NCBI GenBank assembly: GCA_015231405.1 | Contig: JADGBR010000034.1 | Location: 1 to 35,558, forward strand | DNA length: 35,558 nt | Source: Candidatus Omnitrophota bacterium | GTDB lineage: Bacteria; Omnitrophota; Gorgyraeia; Tantalellales; Tantalellaceae | Direction: 5' to 3' | In this document: positions 9,392 through 17,391 of the stretch, one piece after another | Numbering within the stretch: position 1 is the first letter of the stretch | How the letters are laid out: each line of letters begins with the position of its first letter | Position numbers and translations under genes: made by a program | Notes under the pieces: generated by a model | The model's input: only the letters and a program-made list of their open reading frames with translations | What the model was told of the DNA's origin: nothing | Database searches by the model: none

Positions 9392-9831
9392 ACGAGTGAC
9401 CCTCCGCAAACCGCACGCGGATAATATTTGCGCAGGCTTTCTCTTTGTATCACGAAAAGATCGGCTATTTTATATATCATACCCCCGGTCCTGGACGGCG
9501 TCGTCACTCTCGCTCCGGTCTCTATGAATATTATCTTCGCGCCTAGTGCCTTTCCGATAAAGCACATTGGCACGGCTATCCCGGCTCCGGTCGATATAAT
9601 GATCCGCGGCCTTTTTCGCGTCAATATGCCGAACGCCTGGAAGGCGTTCACAAGGTATCCCACGAGACTTACATGCGGATCCCTGACGAAATAATGTTCC
9701 TTCCCTTTTAAAGTCCCCTCGATATGCGGCATTTTTGAGGTAACATAAAAAATATCGTACCCGCCGAGTTCCGACGCGGCTTCCATAGCTTCTGTTAAAT
9801 GCCCTCCGGAGGAGGATATTACGGCGATCAT
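9388..9831 (-). CDS. pssD: PssD/Alg14-like membrane-anchoring subunit of a split glycosyltransferase
   Basis: This 147-residue protein has the PssD/Alg14 N-terminal signature (SSSGGHLTEAM). A hydrophobic stretch with IISTGAGIAVPMCFIGKALGAKIIFIETGARV follows; it corresponds to the acceptor-side Rossmann half of a GT-B enzyme. It has no donor-binding half of its own and should recruit the PssE-like subunit to the membrane. The ATG overlaps the stop of the nucleotidyltransferase gene in another ATGA junction (9828-9831), and its own stop overlaps pssE. This arrangement favours balanced production of the two subunits. Assignment to the family is firm; the sugar moved is not known. Confidence 0.9.
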   Translation of the reverse strand: MIAVISSSGGHLTEAMEAASELGGYDIFYVTSKMPHIEGTLKGKEHYFVRDPHVSLVGYLVNAFQAFGILTRKRPRIIISTGAGIAVPMCFIGKALGAKIIFIETGARVTTPSRTGGMIYKIADLFVIQRESLRKYYPRAVCGGSLV

Positions 9832-10535
9832 GCTTTTCCCCCTCTCATGGCATCCGTGCTGAATTCCGCGATAAATTCGGGATAACCGACGGTTTTCCCT
9901 TTATGATCCCGCGCTATGACGCCGCGGGGATCGGATAATACGATGGGATCCTCGTCGGGCCGCATTTTCGCGCCTATCTCCTCAAGATCGAAAACGTATA
10001 TATCCAGGGGGAACGCGCGCGTAAAAGCCCTTAATCTCTCGAACGCGCAGTAATTGCAGGCAAGGATGGAGCTGAAAATATCTTTTCTCCTGATTATCCT
10101 TACGTCAAGATCCGAGAACGCCGAAAATTTCCCCCTGGACAGGCTTCCGAAAAGAAGTGTCCCTGCCAGATATTCTTTCTTCATTGACCTGCCGCGCAAA
10201 CCTTCGATATACGCGATGAACTCGCGACGGCTGAGAGACCTTTCGGAAAGGAATCGTGACAGGACGAAAATATGCCCGTTAAATATCCAGAACATCGTAT
10301 GCGCGATGAGAAAAGCCGCCGGTAAGCCGAACCTGATGTCCTTAAAGATACCAAAATAAAGGACTGACAGAAGGATCGCTTCGGATACAAGCCTGTATGT
10401 CCTTTCAAAACCGTTCATATATCTCATACCCTGCGCCGCCCAATTTGAAAGGATCACAAAAGGCCGCGCGGCCAGCGTCTTTTCAAGATACGTGTTCCTG
10501 ATGTTAAAAGGGAGTTTTATCTCTTTATGCTTCAT
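9828..10535 (-). CDS. Membrane-anchored Pol-beta-superfamily nucleotidyltransferase
   Basis: The 235-residue protein has two hydrophobic segments (about residues 50-63 and 72-92) followed by a cytoplasmic nucleotidyltransferase domain. The signature is GSLSRG starting at G130, then D142-L-D144, which fits the GS-x10-DxD pattern of MNT-type enzymes exactly. A third acidic residue may lie in LDIYVFD. The family moves NMP groups onto proteins, drugs or other small acceptors. No substrate can be read here. It sits between a thymidylate-kinase-like gene and pssD with ATGA overlaps on both sides, so it is very likely part of exopolysaccharide assembly or its control. A role in modifying a lipid-linked intermediate or a pathway protein is speculation. 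I know of no named member with this membrane-plus-NTase layout in polysaccharide operons. Confidence 0.75.
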   Translation of the reverse strand: MKHKEIKLPFNIRNTYLEKTLAARPFVILSNWAAQGMRYMNGFERTYRLVSEAILLSVLYFGIFKDIRFGLPAAFLIAHTMFWIFNGHIFVLSRFLSERSLSRREFIAYIEGLRGRSMKKEYLAGTLLFGSLSRGKFSAFSDLDVRIIRRKDIFSSILACNYCAFERLRAFTRAFPLDIYVFDLEEIGAKMRPDEDPIVLSDPRGVIARDHKGKTVGYPEFIAEFSTDAMRGGKA

Positions 10536-11182
10536 CCGTTACCCGCCGTTGCTTCGATAACTTCGAGGACCGGTCCGATCCCGCCGTTATTTGATACCCG
10601 CTTAAGGCCGTATTCGTCCGCTATCCGCGAATAAAGTCTGTATCTCTTCTCATAGTTCCTGTCGCGCTTAGTATCGGGCCGGCGCCGGTATATTACGTCG
10701 ATGTTAACGTCCAGGAATACGGCCGTACTCCCCGGAGGAACGAGTGCTCCGAGGAATTTACCGGACAACGAGGTGCTTATCGATGGGTCGCCAAGATCGA
10801 TGGAAAGATCGACCATCGTGTCGTAGACGAACCTGTCAACTACAACACGGGTGCCGAAAAATTTAACCGGGATCCACAGCCTTATTAGAGACGCCAGGAA
10901 AGTATCGAAAAGAACGCTGGCCTTGTATAGGGAAGAGATCCATTTTGACCTGTAATAATCGTGATACCCCACCTTCACACCGTCCGGATAATGCTCGAAA
11001 TAGGACAGCCCCGCTATCCTTCCGATAACATTGACCAGCTTCGAGGTGTAATGGTTGAACCTCATCCATTTATGCACATAACGCGCCCCTCCGGAAGCGT
11101 TCAGCCTTTCGACCATCGCTTTAGCTATCGATGTTTTACCGGAGCCGTCAGGCCCGCATATGTAAATTATTTTCCCTTTCAT
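10532..11182 (-). CDS. Thymidylate-kinase-like P-loop kinase
   Basis: The protein is 216 residues from the ATG at 11182. The Walker A motif ICGPDGSGKTS begins at about residue 8. A DR motif (VVVDRFVYD) stands in the place used by thymidylate kinases to bind the phosphoryl acceptor. A lid-like arginine cluster (YRRRPDTKRDR) and an LDV stretch complete the P-loop kinase pattern. An upstream start at 11311 would add 43 basic residues that overlap the GT4 gene; I rejected it because 11182 gives the ATGA overlap seen throughout this operon. Many polysaccharide clusters carry such TMK-like proteins without proven substrates. A housekeeping thymidylate kinase is unlikely given this location and the divergent middle region. 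It is probably functionally paired with the nucleotidyltransferase encoded next. Confidence 0.78.
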   Translation of the reverse strand: MKGKIIYICGPDGSGKTSIAKAMVERLNASGGARYVHKWMRFNHYTSKLVNVIGRIAGLSYFEHYPDGVKVGYHDYYRSKWISSLYKASVLFDTFLASLIRLWIPVKFFGTRVVVDRFVYDTMVDLSIDLGDPSISTSLSGKFLGALVPPGSTAVFLDVNIDVIYRRRPDTKRDRNYEKRYRLYSRIADEYGLKRVSNNGGIGPVLEVIEATAGNG

Positions 11183-12354
11183 CTTACTGACAGGACTCCC
11201 CCTATGACTTTTTCGATCTTTCTTCTTAAAACTTCGAACGAGAACCGTTCCGGGTCGGGCGCCGCCCTCTTTGCGTTTCCTCCCATACCTTTCAGGATAC
11301 CCACGATGCAAGCCGCCAGTTCACACGGGTTATTCTCCCTGACAATTGACATCCAGTACCCGGGAAACATTTTGGGAGAGAAACCCGAAGCGTCTGTCGT
11401 TATGACCGGGACTCCGGACGCCAGAGCCTCCAGGACCGCAAGAGGCGCGTCCGAAACCCGTATTTTAAATGGCAGAGCGACGATATCCGCGGCCAGTATC
11501 CTCCGGGCTATATCCCTCGCATCCAGCATACCAGTAACTATCTCCACATGTCCCGAAACGCCTTCCCTCTCGATAATATCCCTCATCGCTTTTTCCCGAA
11601 CGGAAAGGAAAGGATCTTCAGTCCTCGAAAGCACGGTAAGTTCAACGCGCGGCTCCTTTTTCCTGGCGATAGCGACCGCGCGAATGAGCGTATCCAAACC
11701 TCTCGCGCTCAAAGGCGGTCCAAAATAGAGTATACTGGCGCCGCGCTTGCGTGTCACGGAGGATTTCCCGTTCTCTAGGGCCTCGAGGAATTTGTCGGAA
11801 ACGCTCGGGTGGATGAGATATATTTCCTTATTTATCTCTCTCCTAAGCACCCGTTCCATCGTGCCTTCGGACTCGAATATCACCGAACGTACATTGGCCG
11901 CCCCGAAAAAAGACGCTGTCCTCCGCTCCGATAACAGCGTTCCGAGAAGAAAATGGGGTATCAGCCGGAACTCGCCTATTACGGCCGCACCCAGGGATAA
12001 TATGTCACTCAACCGGTAGACAGGTGATGTTATGACCGCTATTACCGGAGCCGCGATCGAACGTATCCCTTCCGTAAAGAAAAAGTCCGTTATCCCGGCC
12101 GGCCATATCACCAGGTCGTATTTTTCGCGGGCAACGTGCGCCCTGAACTCCCGGCTTATCCCCCGCGGAAAAGACCTGAAACCTTTTATCGTGGCTATTC
12201 TTATCCCGAGGCCCGGCAGGTTTTCCCCGTCGCTCACAAGCGTTACCTCATGCCCGGATAAAGAGGCCGCCCGGGCTATGGAAACGACATAAGACCAGGG
12301 CTGTCTTCCGGCATTTTTATTGTCGAGTCCCGCGAGCGCAACTAATATTTTCAT
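11179..12354 (-). CDS. GT4 family glycosyltransferase
   Basis: This is a 391-residue GT-B protein. The N-terminal half opens with MKILVALAGLDN and a GHEVTLVSDG strand. The C-terminal donor-binding half contains ILYFGPPLSARGLDTLIRA and a SDAPLAVLEALASG stretch. In that stretch the first glutamate of the usual E-x7-E motif appears to be replaced by aspartate, which is a mild departure from the family. It would transfer a sugar from a nucleotide donor to the growing repeat unit. It follows the methyltransferase gene by 4 nt and overlaps the kinase gene by ATGA. Linkage and sugar cannot be inferred. Confidence 0.88.
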   Translation of the reverse strand: MKILVALAGLDNKNAGRQPWSYVVSIARAASLSGHEVTLVSDGENLPGLGIRIATIKGFRSFPRGISREFRAHVAREKYDLVIWPAGITDFFFTEGIRSIAAPVIAVITSPVYRLSDILSLGAAVIGEFRLIPHFLLGTLLSERRTASFFGAANVRSVIFESEGTMERVLRREINKEIYLIHPSVSDKFLEALENGKSSVTRKRGASILYFGPPLSARGLDTLIRAVAIARKKEPRVELTVLSRTEDPFLSVREKAMRDIIEREGVSGHVEIVTGMLDARDIARRILAADIVALPFKIRVSDAPLAVLEALASGVPVITTDASGFSPKMFPGYWMSIVRENNPCELAACIVGILKGMGGNAKRAAPDPERFSFEVLRRKIEKVIGGVLSVR

Positions 12355-12358
12355 ATCG

Positions 12359-13048
12359 TTATCGGTCCTTTTCCGCGAGGATAACGTATCCGGCGGTATA
12401 TGTCTTTGAGGTGAATATCTTATCCAGGATAATAGCTAAAGGGCATATTACAACAGCCGCGATGTAATGCAGAACAATGAACGGGAAGAGCATGACAGCC
12501 GTCTTGCTCCTCTTATTCCCGCCCAGGATACTAAGTGGCATATTCTTCCATAAAAGGAATACCGCCGTGAAACATCCGCCCTTATAGTCCAGGCCCTTCA
12601 CCTTAAAACCCGAGACGGCCAGGAGTTCCCTTATACCCGTTTCCGTCCACCTGTTCCGGTCGGGCTCGTCGTGTATACCCCACAGGAACGGGACAGAGAG
12701 GATGATATTCCCCTTCTCTTTCAGCCCGCGATAAGTTTCTTTAAGGCATTTCCCCGGATCCTTGACATGCTCGAGAACCTCGGTAAGAATAACAAGATCG
12801 CAGGAACAATCTTTAAGCGCCATTTCACAGGCATCGGAAATAAGGTCGACCTCCGGCCCTTTCCGGATGTCCATCGACAATACCGTACCGTGCCTGAAAT
12901 ATTTTTTAACGGGAGAGTTCCCGCAACCGACATCGACGGCCACCTGACCCGGACCGCTTTGGTCAATGAAACTTTTTACCGCGTTAAAAAAATAATAGTC
13001 GAAAGGATTGGATATACCGACGAACTTCCTCCAAATACGTCTCAGCAT
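12359..13048 (-). CDS. SAM-dependent methyltransferase with hydrophobic C-terminus
   Basis: This 229-residue class I methyltransferase (Methyltransf_11 type) has the SAM-binding motif VAVDVGCGNSPVKKYF. Motif II/III are at DLISDACEMALKD and CDLVILTEVLEHVKDP. The stretch after NIILSVPFLWGIHDEPD ends the catalytic core. The last ~60 residues hold one or two hydrophobic segments (VMLFPFIVLHYIAAVVICPL), so the enzyme is probably held at the inner membrane. The start has GGGAGGAG three bases upstream and overlaps the preceding GT4 stop by 7 nt. It may methylate a sugar or a chain end of the polysaccharide, but the substrate is unknown. Confidence 0.85.
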   Translation of the reverse strand: MLRRIWRKFVGISNPFDYYFFNAVKSFIDQSGPGQVAVDVGCGNSPVKKYFRHGTVLSMDIRKGPEVDLISDACEMALKDCSCDLVILTEVLEHVKDPGKCLKETYRGLKEKGNIILSVPFLWGIHDEPDRNRWTETGIRELLAVSGFKVKGLDYKGGCFTAVFLLWKNMPLSILGGNKRSKTAVMLFPFIVLHYIAAVVICPLAIILDKIFTSKTYTAGYVILAEKDR

Positions 13049-14202
13049 ACTCTCCTCCCGTTTTCCAGAACACGCCTGTAGATCCCCTCCAGATCCGTGA
13101 CCGTTCTTTCCGCGTCAACTTTTTCCAGAATGGTCCTCCTGGCCTCGGCCCCGATCCTATTAGCCAGGTCCGGGTCTAGGAGCAACTCGATAACGGCTTT
13201 TGAAAGTTCCCTCGGTTTCGACGGCGGAACTACCAGCGCGTTCACCCGATGCACGGCCAGGTCTTTGGCGTACCCGACCGGGGTCGTTACGACCGCTTTT
13301 CCCGAGGACATGGCCTCCAGGAAGGTTATGGGCCCGCTCTCATAATGGGACGGAATGACCACTACCGAAGCGTTACGGTACTCTTCCCTTACGCGCTCCT
13401 CGCCCGTGACCTCCCCGCAATAAGTGAAATAACGGCGAAGACCGTTATCATGGACGCTCTTTTCCACTTCTCCCCTTAACGGGCCATCGCCCACGATGCG
13501 GAACTCCGCGTCACCGTGGACCCTGACGATGTATTTAGCGCTTTCTATGAGATCGAACAGCCCCTTTCGGTATGACAATCTGCCCACATAAAGCACTATT
13601 TTCCCGCGGACGGCATTCCCCCCCGGGCTAAAAACACGCGAGTCCACGGTATTATACAACACATCGACATGTTTATCCCCGCGTAAATAGTACTTCAAAA
13701 GCTCGAGCTTAACCTCCGGCGAAGGCGCTATAATGGCCGCGGCCGATCGTGCTATCCTTTTTTCGACCCAATAGCTGGTAGTTCTACCCATGATCTTTAT
13801 GGCCAGCGACTTGATCCCGACGTTCTCTATTTTGGCGGTATCTACTATCATCGTCGTATGGAACGTCGCAACAATGGGTATTTTTATATCCAGGGCCGGC
13901 ACAAGCGGCGAATGGAGATGCGCGATATCTACTTTACCGGCCAGAGAGCCCACGTAACCGTTGATCAGCGCTTTCTGCAAATGTACATGGAACGGGTATA
14001 AGGGGCAGAAAGGAACTAGTATCAGCCTGAACCCGTCAAATTGGGATTCCTGAAAGAACATCCCGCCTCTGGTCATTAATATGACCTCGTGCCCGCGTTC
14101 ACGCAGTTTCTTGGACAAAGACACGACATGACGCGCGATCCCGTCAGCGGGGGGGATAGATGTCGAGAACAACATCAGTATTTTCATTTTTGCCGACGCC
14201 AT
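13042..14202 (-). CDS. GT4 family glycosyltransferase
   Basis: The 386-residue GT-B protein has the N-terminal PPADGIARHVVSLSKKLRERG pattern of capsular GT4 enzymes (first part) and the C-terminal LYVGRLSYRKGLFDLIES donor-binding strand. SHYESGPITFLEAMSSGK contains a clean E-x7-E motif. The ATG at 14202 has AAGGAC about 7 nt upstream; the ATG at 14187 would also work but lacks a clear ribosome site. A 36-nt gap separates it from the preceding polymerase/ligase gene, one of the few true gaps in this operon. It is one of three GT4 enzymes in the operon that would build the repeat unit. Confidence 0.9.
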   Translation of the reverse strand: MASAKMKILMLFSTSIPPADGIARHVVSLSKKLRERGHEVILMTRGGMFFQESQFDGFRLILVPFCPLYPFHVHLQKALINGYVGSLAGKVDIAHLHSPLVPALDIKIPIVATFHTTMIVDTAKIENVGIKSLAIKIMGRTTSYWVEKRIARSAAAIIAPSPEVKLELLKYYLRGDKHVDVLYNTVDSRVFSPGGNAVRGKIVLYVGRLSYRKGLFDLIESAKYIVRVHGDAEFRIVGDGPLRGEVEKSVHDNGLRRYFTYCGEVTGEERVREEYRNASVVVIPSHYESGPITFLEAMSSGKAVVTTPVGYAKDLAVHRVNALVVPPSKPRELSKAVIELLLDPDLANRIGAEARRTILEKVDAERTVTDLEGIYRRVLENGRRVC

Positions 14203-14238
14203 ATTATACGTCCTTTTAGGGCGCGATAGATCCCGCCC

Positions 14239-15507
14239 CTACGTTCGATGTCCCTCGCTTAATATAAGCTCCGTCTCACGGTAACTCAGACCCAGGATCA
14301 TCCAGAAGAGATACGCCGAAAGCTGGGCCTGGAGCCCGACATAAAAGAACCCGCTCACAAGCATGTAAAAGATCAGGATCCTGGATGATTCCGACAGAAA
14401 ATTACGGTATGCCACCCTGTCGCCACCGCCCTCGATCCGGCCGTTCAGCCTGGCAAGGACGATAAAGATCATACCGTAAACGGCCGCTCCAAAAACCCCC
14501 AATTCCGCTGTGAAATGAGGCCAGAACATGTCGATCGACGTCCCGATGGGGACCGTCAGGCTGTACTTCGCGTATACGTCCGAATTAAAAAATACCGAGA
14601 CCGGACCGCCGTACATCCCGGGGCCCACACCTAACAAGGGATTCAACCTGATGAGGTTCAACGCCTCGCCCAGATAATTGGCCCTGGAAAACCTTTCGGA
14701 CGGGTCGAACATAAGTAAATTCCGGAACCTTTCGACCGTGACAGGGACAAATACCAGGCCTACGGCGATTATCGCGACGAATATGACCGACCCCATTAAC
14801 GGGTAAAGCACCCTTCTCGACTGCGCCTTCATTTTGCCTTTCATGGTCATGAAATAATACGAAAGCGCCAGAAGTATCGTGATCATCGCTCCACGTGACC
14901 CGGAAGAAAGCACGGCGAATACCACAAGCAAATACGCCCCTATTGTATAGATGGAACGTTTAATATTGACGAGATACAGCCCTCCGAGGATGATCGATAT
15001 CCCCAGATAATAAGCGAGATCCACGGGTCCTCCGATTATGGAATACATGCGCGACTCGAAAGCCGAACTCATAGCTTCGCGCCCGGGAAGGAACTGGACA
15101 TGCCAGAAGAACTCGACGAAAGTGAGGAACGCCACAACGACCGCCGCGGACAGTATGAAACTCGTGATCCGGCGTATATGTTTTTCTCCCATACCCGAAC
15201 TCGCTATGATAAAAAAGATAAGGGGGAACTGGAAGATATACCTGACCTGCGCAAGAACGACTATCGGCCTTACGTCGTTGTATAAAGCCGAAATAAAGGC
15301 CAACAGTAGAAGCATAGAGAAAAGCGCTATGACCCTCGGACATTTTACCGCCTTCCGGCCGATCAGTATCATTAAAATATTCGCCGCCGCAAAAACGACC
15401 ACGAGGGCTTCGTCCAGATAATTCAGGTACAGAAGGTGGTATTCCGTAAGGATCGAGCTCAAAGGCGTGACCAATATGATGGCTATTGCGAAAATGAACG
15501 TCATCAT
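14239..15507 (-). CDS. O-antigen ligase / Wzy polymerase family membrane protein
   Basis: The 422-residue protein is hydrophobic over most of its length with about ten to twelve membrane segments. The large periplasmic loop has the Wzy_C signature NPLLGVGPGMYGG, preceded by an arginine-rich stretch (PSERFSRANYLGEA). This family either polymerises lipid-linked repeat units or ligates the finished chain to a lipid or protein. Lying immediately after wzx in the operon with an ATGA overlap (15504-15507), it is the better candidate of the two family members here for the Wzy polymerase. Sequence alone cannot separate polymerase from ligase. Confidence 0.85.
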   Translation of the reverse strand: MMTFIFAIAIILVTPLSSILTEYHLLYLNYLDEALVVVFAAANILMILIGRKAVKCPRVIALFSMLLLLAFISALYNDVRPIVVLAQVRYIFQFPLIFFIIASSGMGEKHIRRITSFILSAAVVVAFLTFVEFFWHVQFLPGREAMSSAFESRMYSIIGGPVDLAYYLGISIILGGLYLVNIKRSIYTIGAYLLVVFAVLSSGSRGAMITILLALSYYFMTMKGKMKAQSRRVLYPLMGSVIFVAIIAVGLVFVPVTVERFRNLLMFDPSERFSRANYLGEALNLIRLNPLLGVGPGMYGGPVSVFFNSDVYAKYSLTVPIGTSIDMFWPHFTAELGVFGAAVYGMIFIVLARLNGRIEGGGDRVAYRNFLSESSRILIFYMLVSGFFYVGLQAQLSAYLFWMILGLSYRETELILSEGHRT

Positions 15508-16742
15508 TCGACTCTATCCCTCTTAAATATCCCCGACAGGAACAAATAGCATATAAGAAGAAAAACGCCCGATACGGCTTTCGCCGGGACGATCCCAAGG
15601 ATACCGGCGTTCTTCACGAAGACCGTCCCTGTCAGAAGAAGAAGTCCGGAGGCCGTCGCCAGGATCACAGCCATGCTCTTCTCGCGTTTGTAAGCCAGAA
15701 AATACGTGTATAAAAAATGGTTCAGAAAATCCAGCGGGATAATGATCCCCAGCATGCCAAGGAGAAGAGCCGTGAGCGCGTCGGCTTTCCCCATATAAGC
15801 GAGCCGCGTGACCCACCCGGAGGCGAAGAACATGAAGGCGCCGATAACGACCCCCGTCCCGCCCAGCAATACCGCTCCCTTAAAGAGTATCTCGCGGCTC
15901 ATGGTCCCGCCTTTAGCGACGAAGCTCGATATCCGCGGGTAAAGCGCCTGGCAAATCAAAAGTTTCACGGAGGCAAATAAGAGATAGAGTGTGCTCGCCA
16001 GTCTGTAGCTGCCTATTGCCTCGAAAGAGACGAACCAGGATAGGATAAGGACTTCCCCGCTGGATAGTATCTCAACCGAAAAAGTCGTAAGAGTTATCGG
16101 AACAGCGTTCCTGAGCCTGGCCATAACGGTCTTAACGGGGATCATCCCCTCCCATCTCAGTTTATCCGCGAGCGCGAAATAGTAATAGGCGGCCATCACG
16201 GCTATCCCCGCGAGCTGTGCCGCTGGAACTATGACCATACCCTCTCGGCCTTTAACGAAAAGGAATAGGAGTAAAAGGTTCAGGGTATTCCCGAGAAAAG
16301 ACGCCTTAGCCAGGATGGACATCCGTTCAAGCCCTATGCATGCCCATTCGAACATAAGTATCGTCACGGGTATCTGGAGAAAGAAAATGAAAAGCATCCA
16401 GCGCTCGATCCCGTCTCCCGGCAATGTGACGAGGAAGTATACGAGGAACGGGATAAGTAAGAGAAGGATGTATAATCTGGACCAGGTGATCTCGGCTACC
16501 GTCCTGGATAAATTCTCCCTGGCCCTGGCAACTTCCCTTATGCCGTAATCCAGAAAACCGAGGTTTATCGCGACGATAAGGTACGCGGTATATGTCCGGA
16601 AAACCGAAATGACCCCTATGCCGCGGACGTCTATTACCCAGACAAGATACAGGATCCCTAAATACCTGAACAAAAGCGTCGAGTATTTGTTAATACCCAG
16701 CGATATCAGGTTTTTCCATAACGTACTATCAAGTTTTAGCAT
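15504..16742 (-). CDS. wzx: Wzx-type polysaccharide flippase (MOP superfamily)
   Basis: The 412-residue protein has about twelve membrane segments in the even spacing of the MOP/RfbX family. The N-terminal region carries KNLISLGINKYSTLLFRYLG followed by the RGIGVISVFRTY loop. Internal segments contain GLERMSILAKASFLGN and the conserved central pattern IGSYRLASTLY. It would flip the undecaprenyl-linked repeat unit from the cytoplasmic to the periplasmic leaflet. Its ATG overlaps the stop of the preceding methyltransferase gene by 14 nt, with AAGG about 8 nt upstream. The Wzy-family gene follows directly. Family assignment is confident from topology and motifs. Confidence 0.88.
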   Translation of the reverse strand: MLKLDSTLWKNLISLGINKYSTLLFRYLGILYLVWVIDVRGIGVISVFRTYTAYLIVAINLGFLDYGIREVARARENLSRTVAEITWSRLYILLLLIPFLVYFLVTLPGDGIERWMLFIFFLQIPVTILMFEWACIGLERMSILAKASFLGNTLNLLLLFLFVKGREGMVIVPAAQLAGIAVMAAYYYFALADKLRWEGMIPVKTVMARLRNAVPITLTTFSVEILSSGEVLILSWFVSFEAIGSYRLASTLYLLFASVKLLICQALYPRISSFVAKGGTMSREILFKGAVLLGGTGVVIGAFMFFASGWVTRLAYMGKADALTALLLGMLGIIIPLDFLNHFLYTYFLAYKREKSMAVILATASGLLLLTGTVFVKNAGILGIVPAKAVSGVFLLICYLFLSGIFKRDRVE

Positions 16743-17391
16743 TTATATTGCCTTGTTTTTCGTTATACCCACAAACCATAAGGATCCCCGCCCCTCCGAT
16801 CCGTGCCAATCCCAACCGAACCAAAACCAAAGACAATAAACGCCCCCGCCCCGTCGAAGGTATCGGCACATACTTGACGTCCAGAGACTTGAACCCGTGC
16901 CTTTCGACGAGGTGTCTGAGGGTCGTTTCGTCGTACCACGCGACATGTTCGGGATGGATGGTCGGCCTGCCCCTAAGAAGCACGCTTATCGCGTGCCAGT
17001 AGCAGAAAACGTTAGGCGTGGACAGGATAAGTTTCCCTCCGGGAAGAAGATGCTCTTTCGCCCGATCGAGGAATCTTCCCGGATTGGCTAAATGTTCCAG
17101 AAGCTCTCCGGCCACGATAACGTCGAACTTTTCCCCGAGCGCCAGATGCTCGCAATCGGCCACCCTGACCTTGAACCCCATTCCCCGCATTTTTTTGATC
17201 TCTTTCTCTTCTATATCGATTCCGAGCACATTCTGACATTTAGCCTGGAGCCTTCCGTGCAGCCAGTTCTCCCTTGAAACATCGCCTGTCTCGTGGTTGA
17301 CGCACCCCGCGTGCAGAACCTTATCAACGGGCCGTATCATCGCCAGGACCAGATCTATCCTCTCGTCCTTTATGGACCTATCCTTTCCCAT
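16729..17391 (-). CDS. SAM-dependent methyltransferase
   Basis: The protein is a 220-residue class I methyltransferase. Motif I is degenerate (VLHAGCVNHETGDV in place of the usual GxGxG), but ADCEHLALGEKFDVIVAGELLEHLANPG and PGGKLILSTPN are clear motifs II-IV. The weakened glycine loop is unusual and could change SAM affinity. A GGAGG sits 6 nt before the ATG. It overlaps the flanking GT4 and wzx genes by 14 nt each, which suggests coupled translation. It may decorate a sugar of the repeat unit. An O-methyl or N-methyl target cannot be assigned. Confidence 0.82.
   Translation of the reverse strand: MGKDRSIKDERIDLVLAMIRPVDKVLHAGCVNHETGDVSRENWLHGRLQAKCQNVLGIDIEEKEIKKMRGMGFKVRVADCEHLALGEKFDVIVAGELLEHLANPGRFLDRAKEHLLPGGKLILSTPNVFCYWHAISVLLRGRPTIHPEHVAWYDETTLRHLVERHGFKSLDVKYVPIPSTGRGRLLSLVLVRLGLARIGGAGILMVCGYNEKQGNINAKT

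Noticed and set aside
11183-11311. N-terminal extension of the thymidylate-kinase-like protein
   Set aside because: The 43 extra residues are basic and unstructured and lie inside the GT4 gene; the ATG at 11182 gives an ATGA overlap like its neighbours.
10961-11728. A 255-codon plus-strand frame
   Set aside because: It is antisense to the kinase and GT4 genes, both with clear motifs; its composition is that of a shadow frame.
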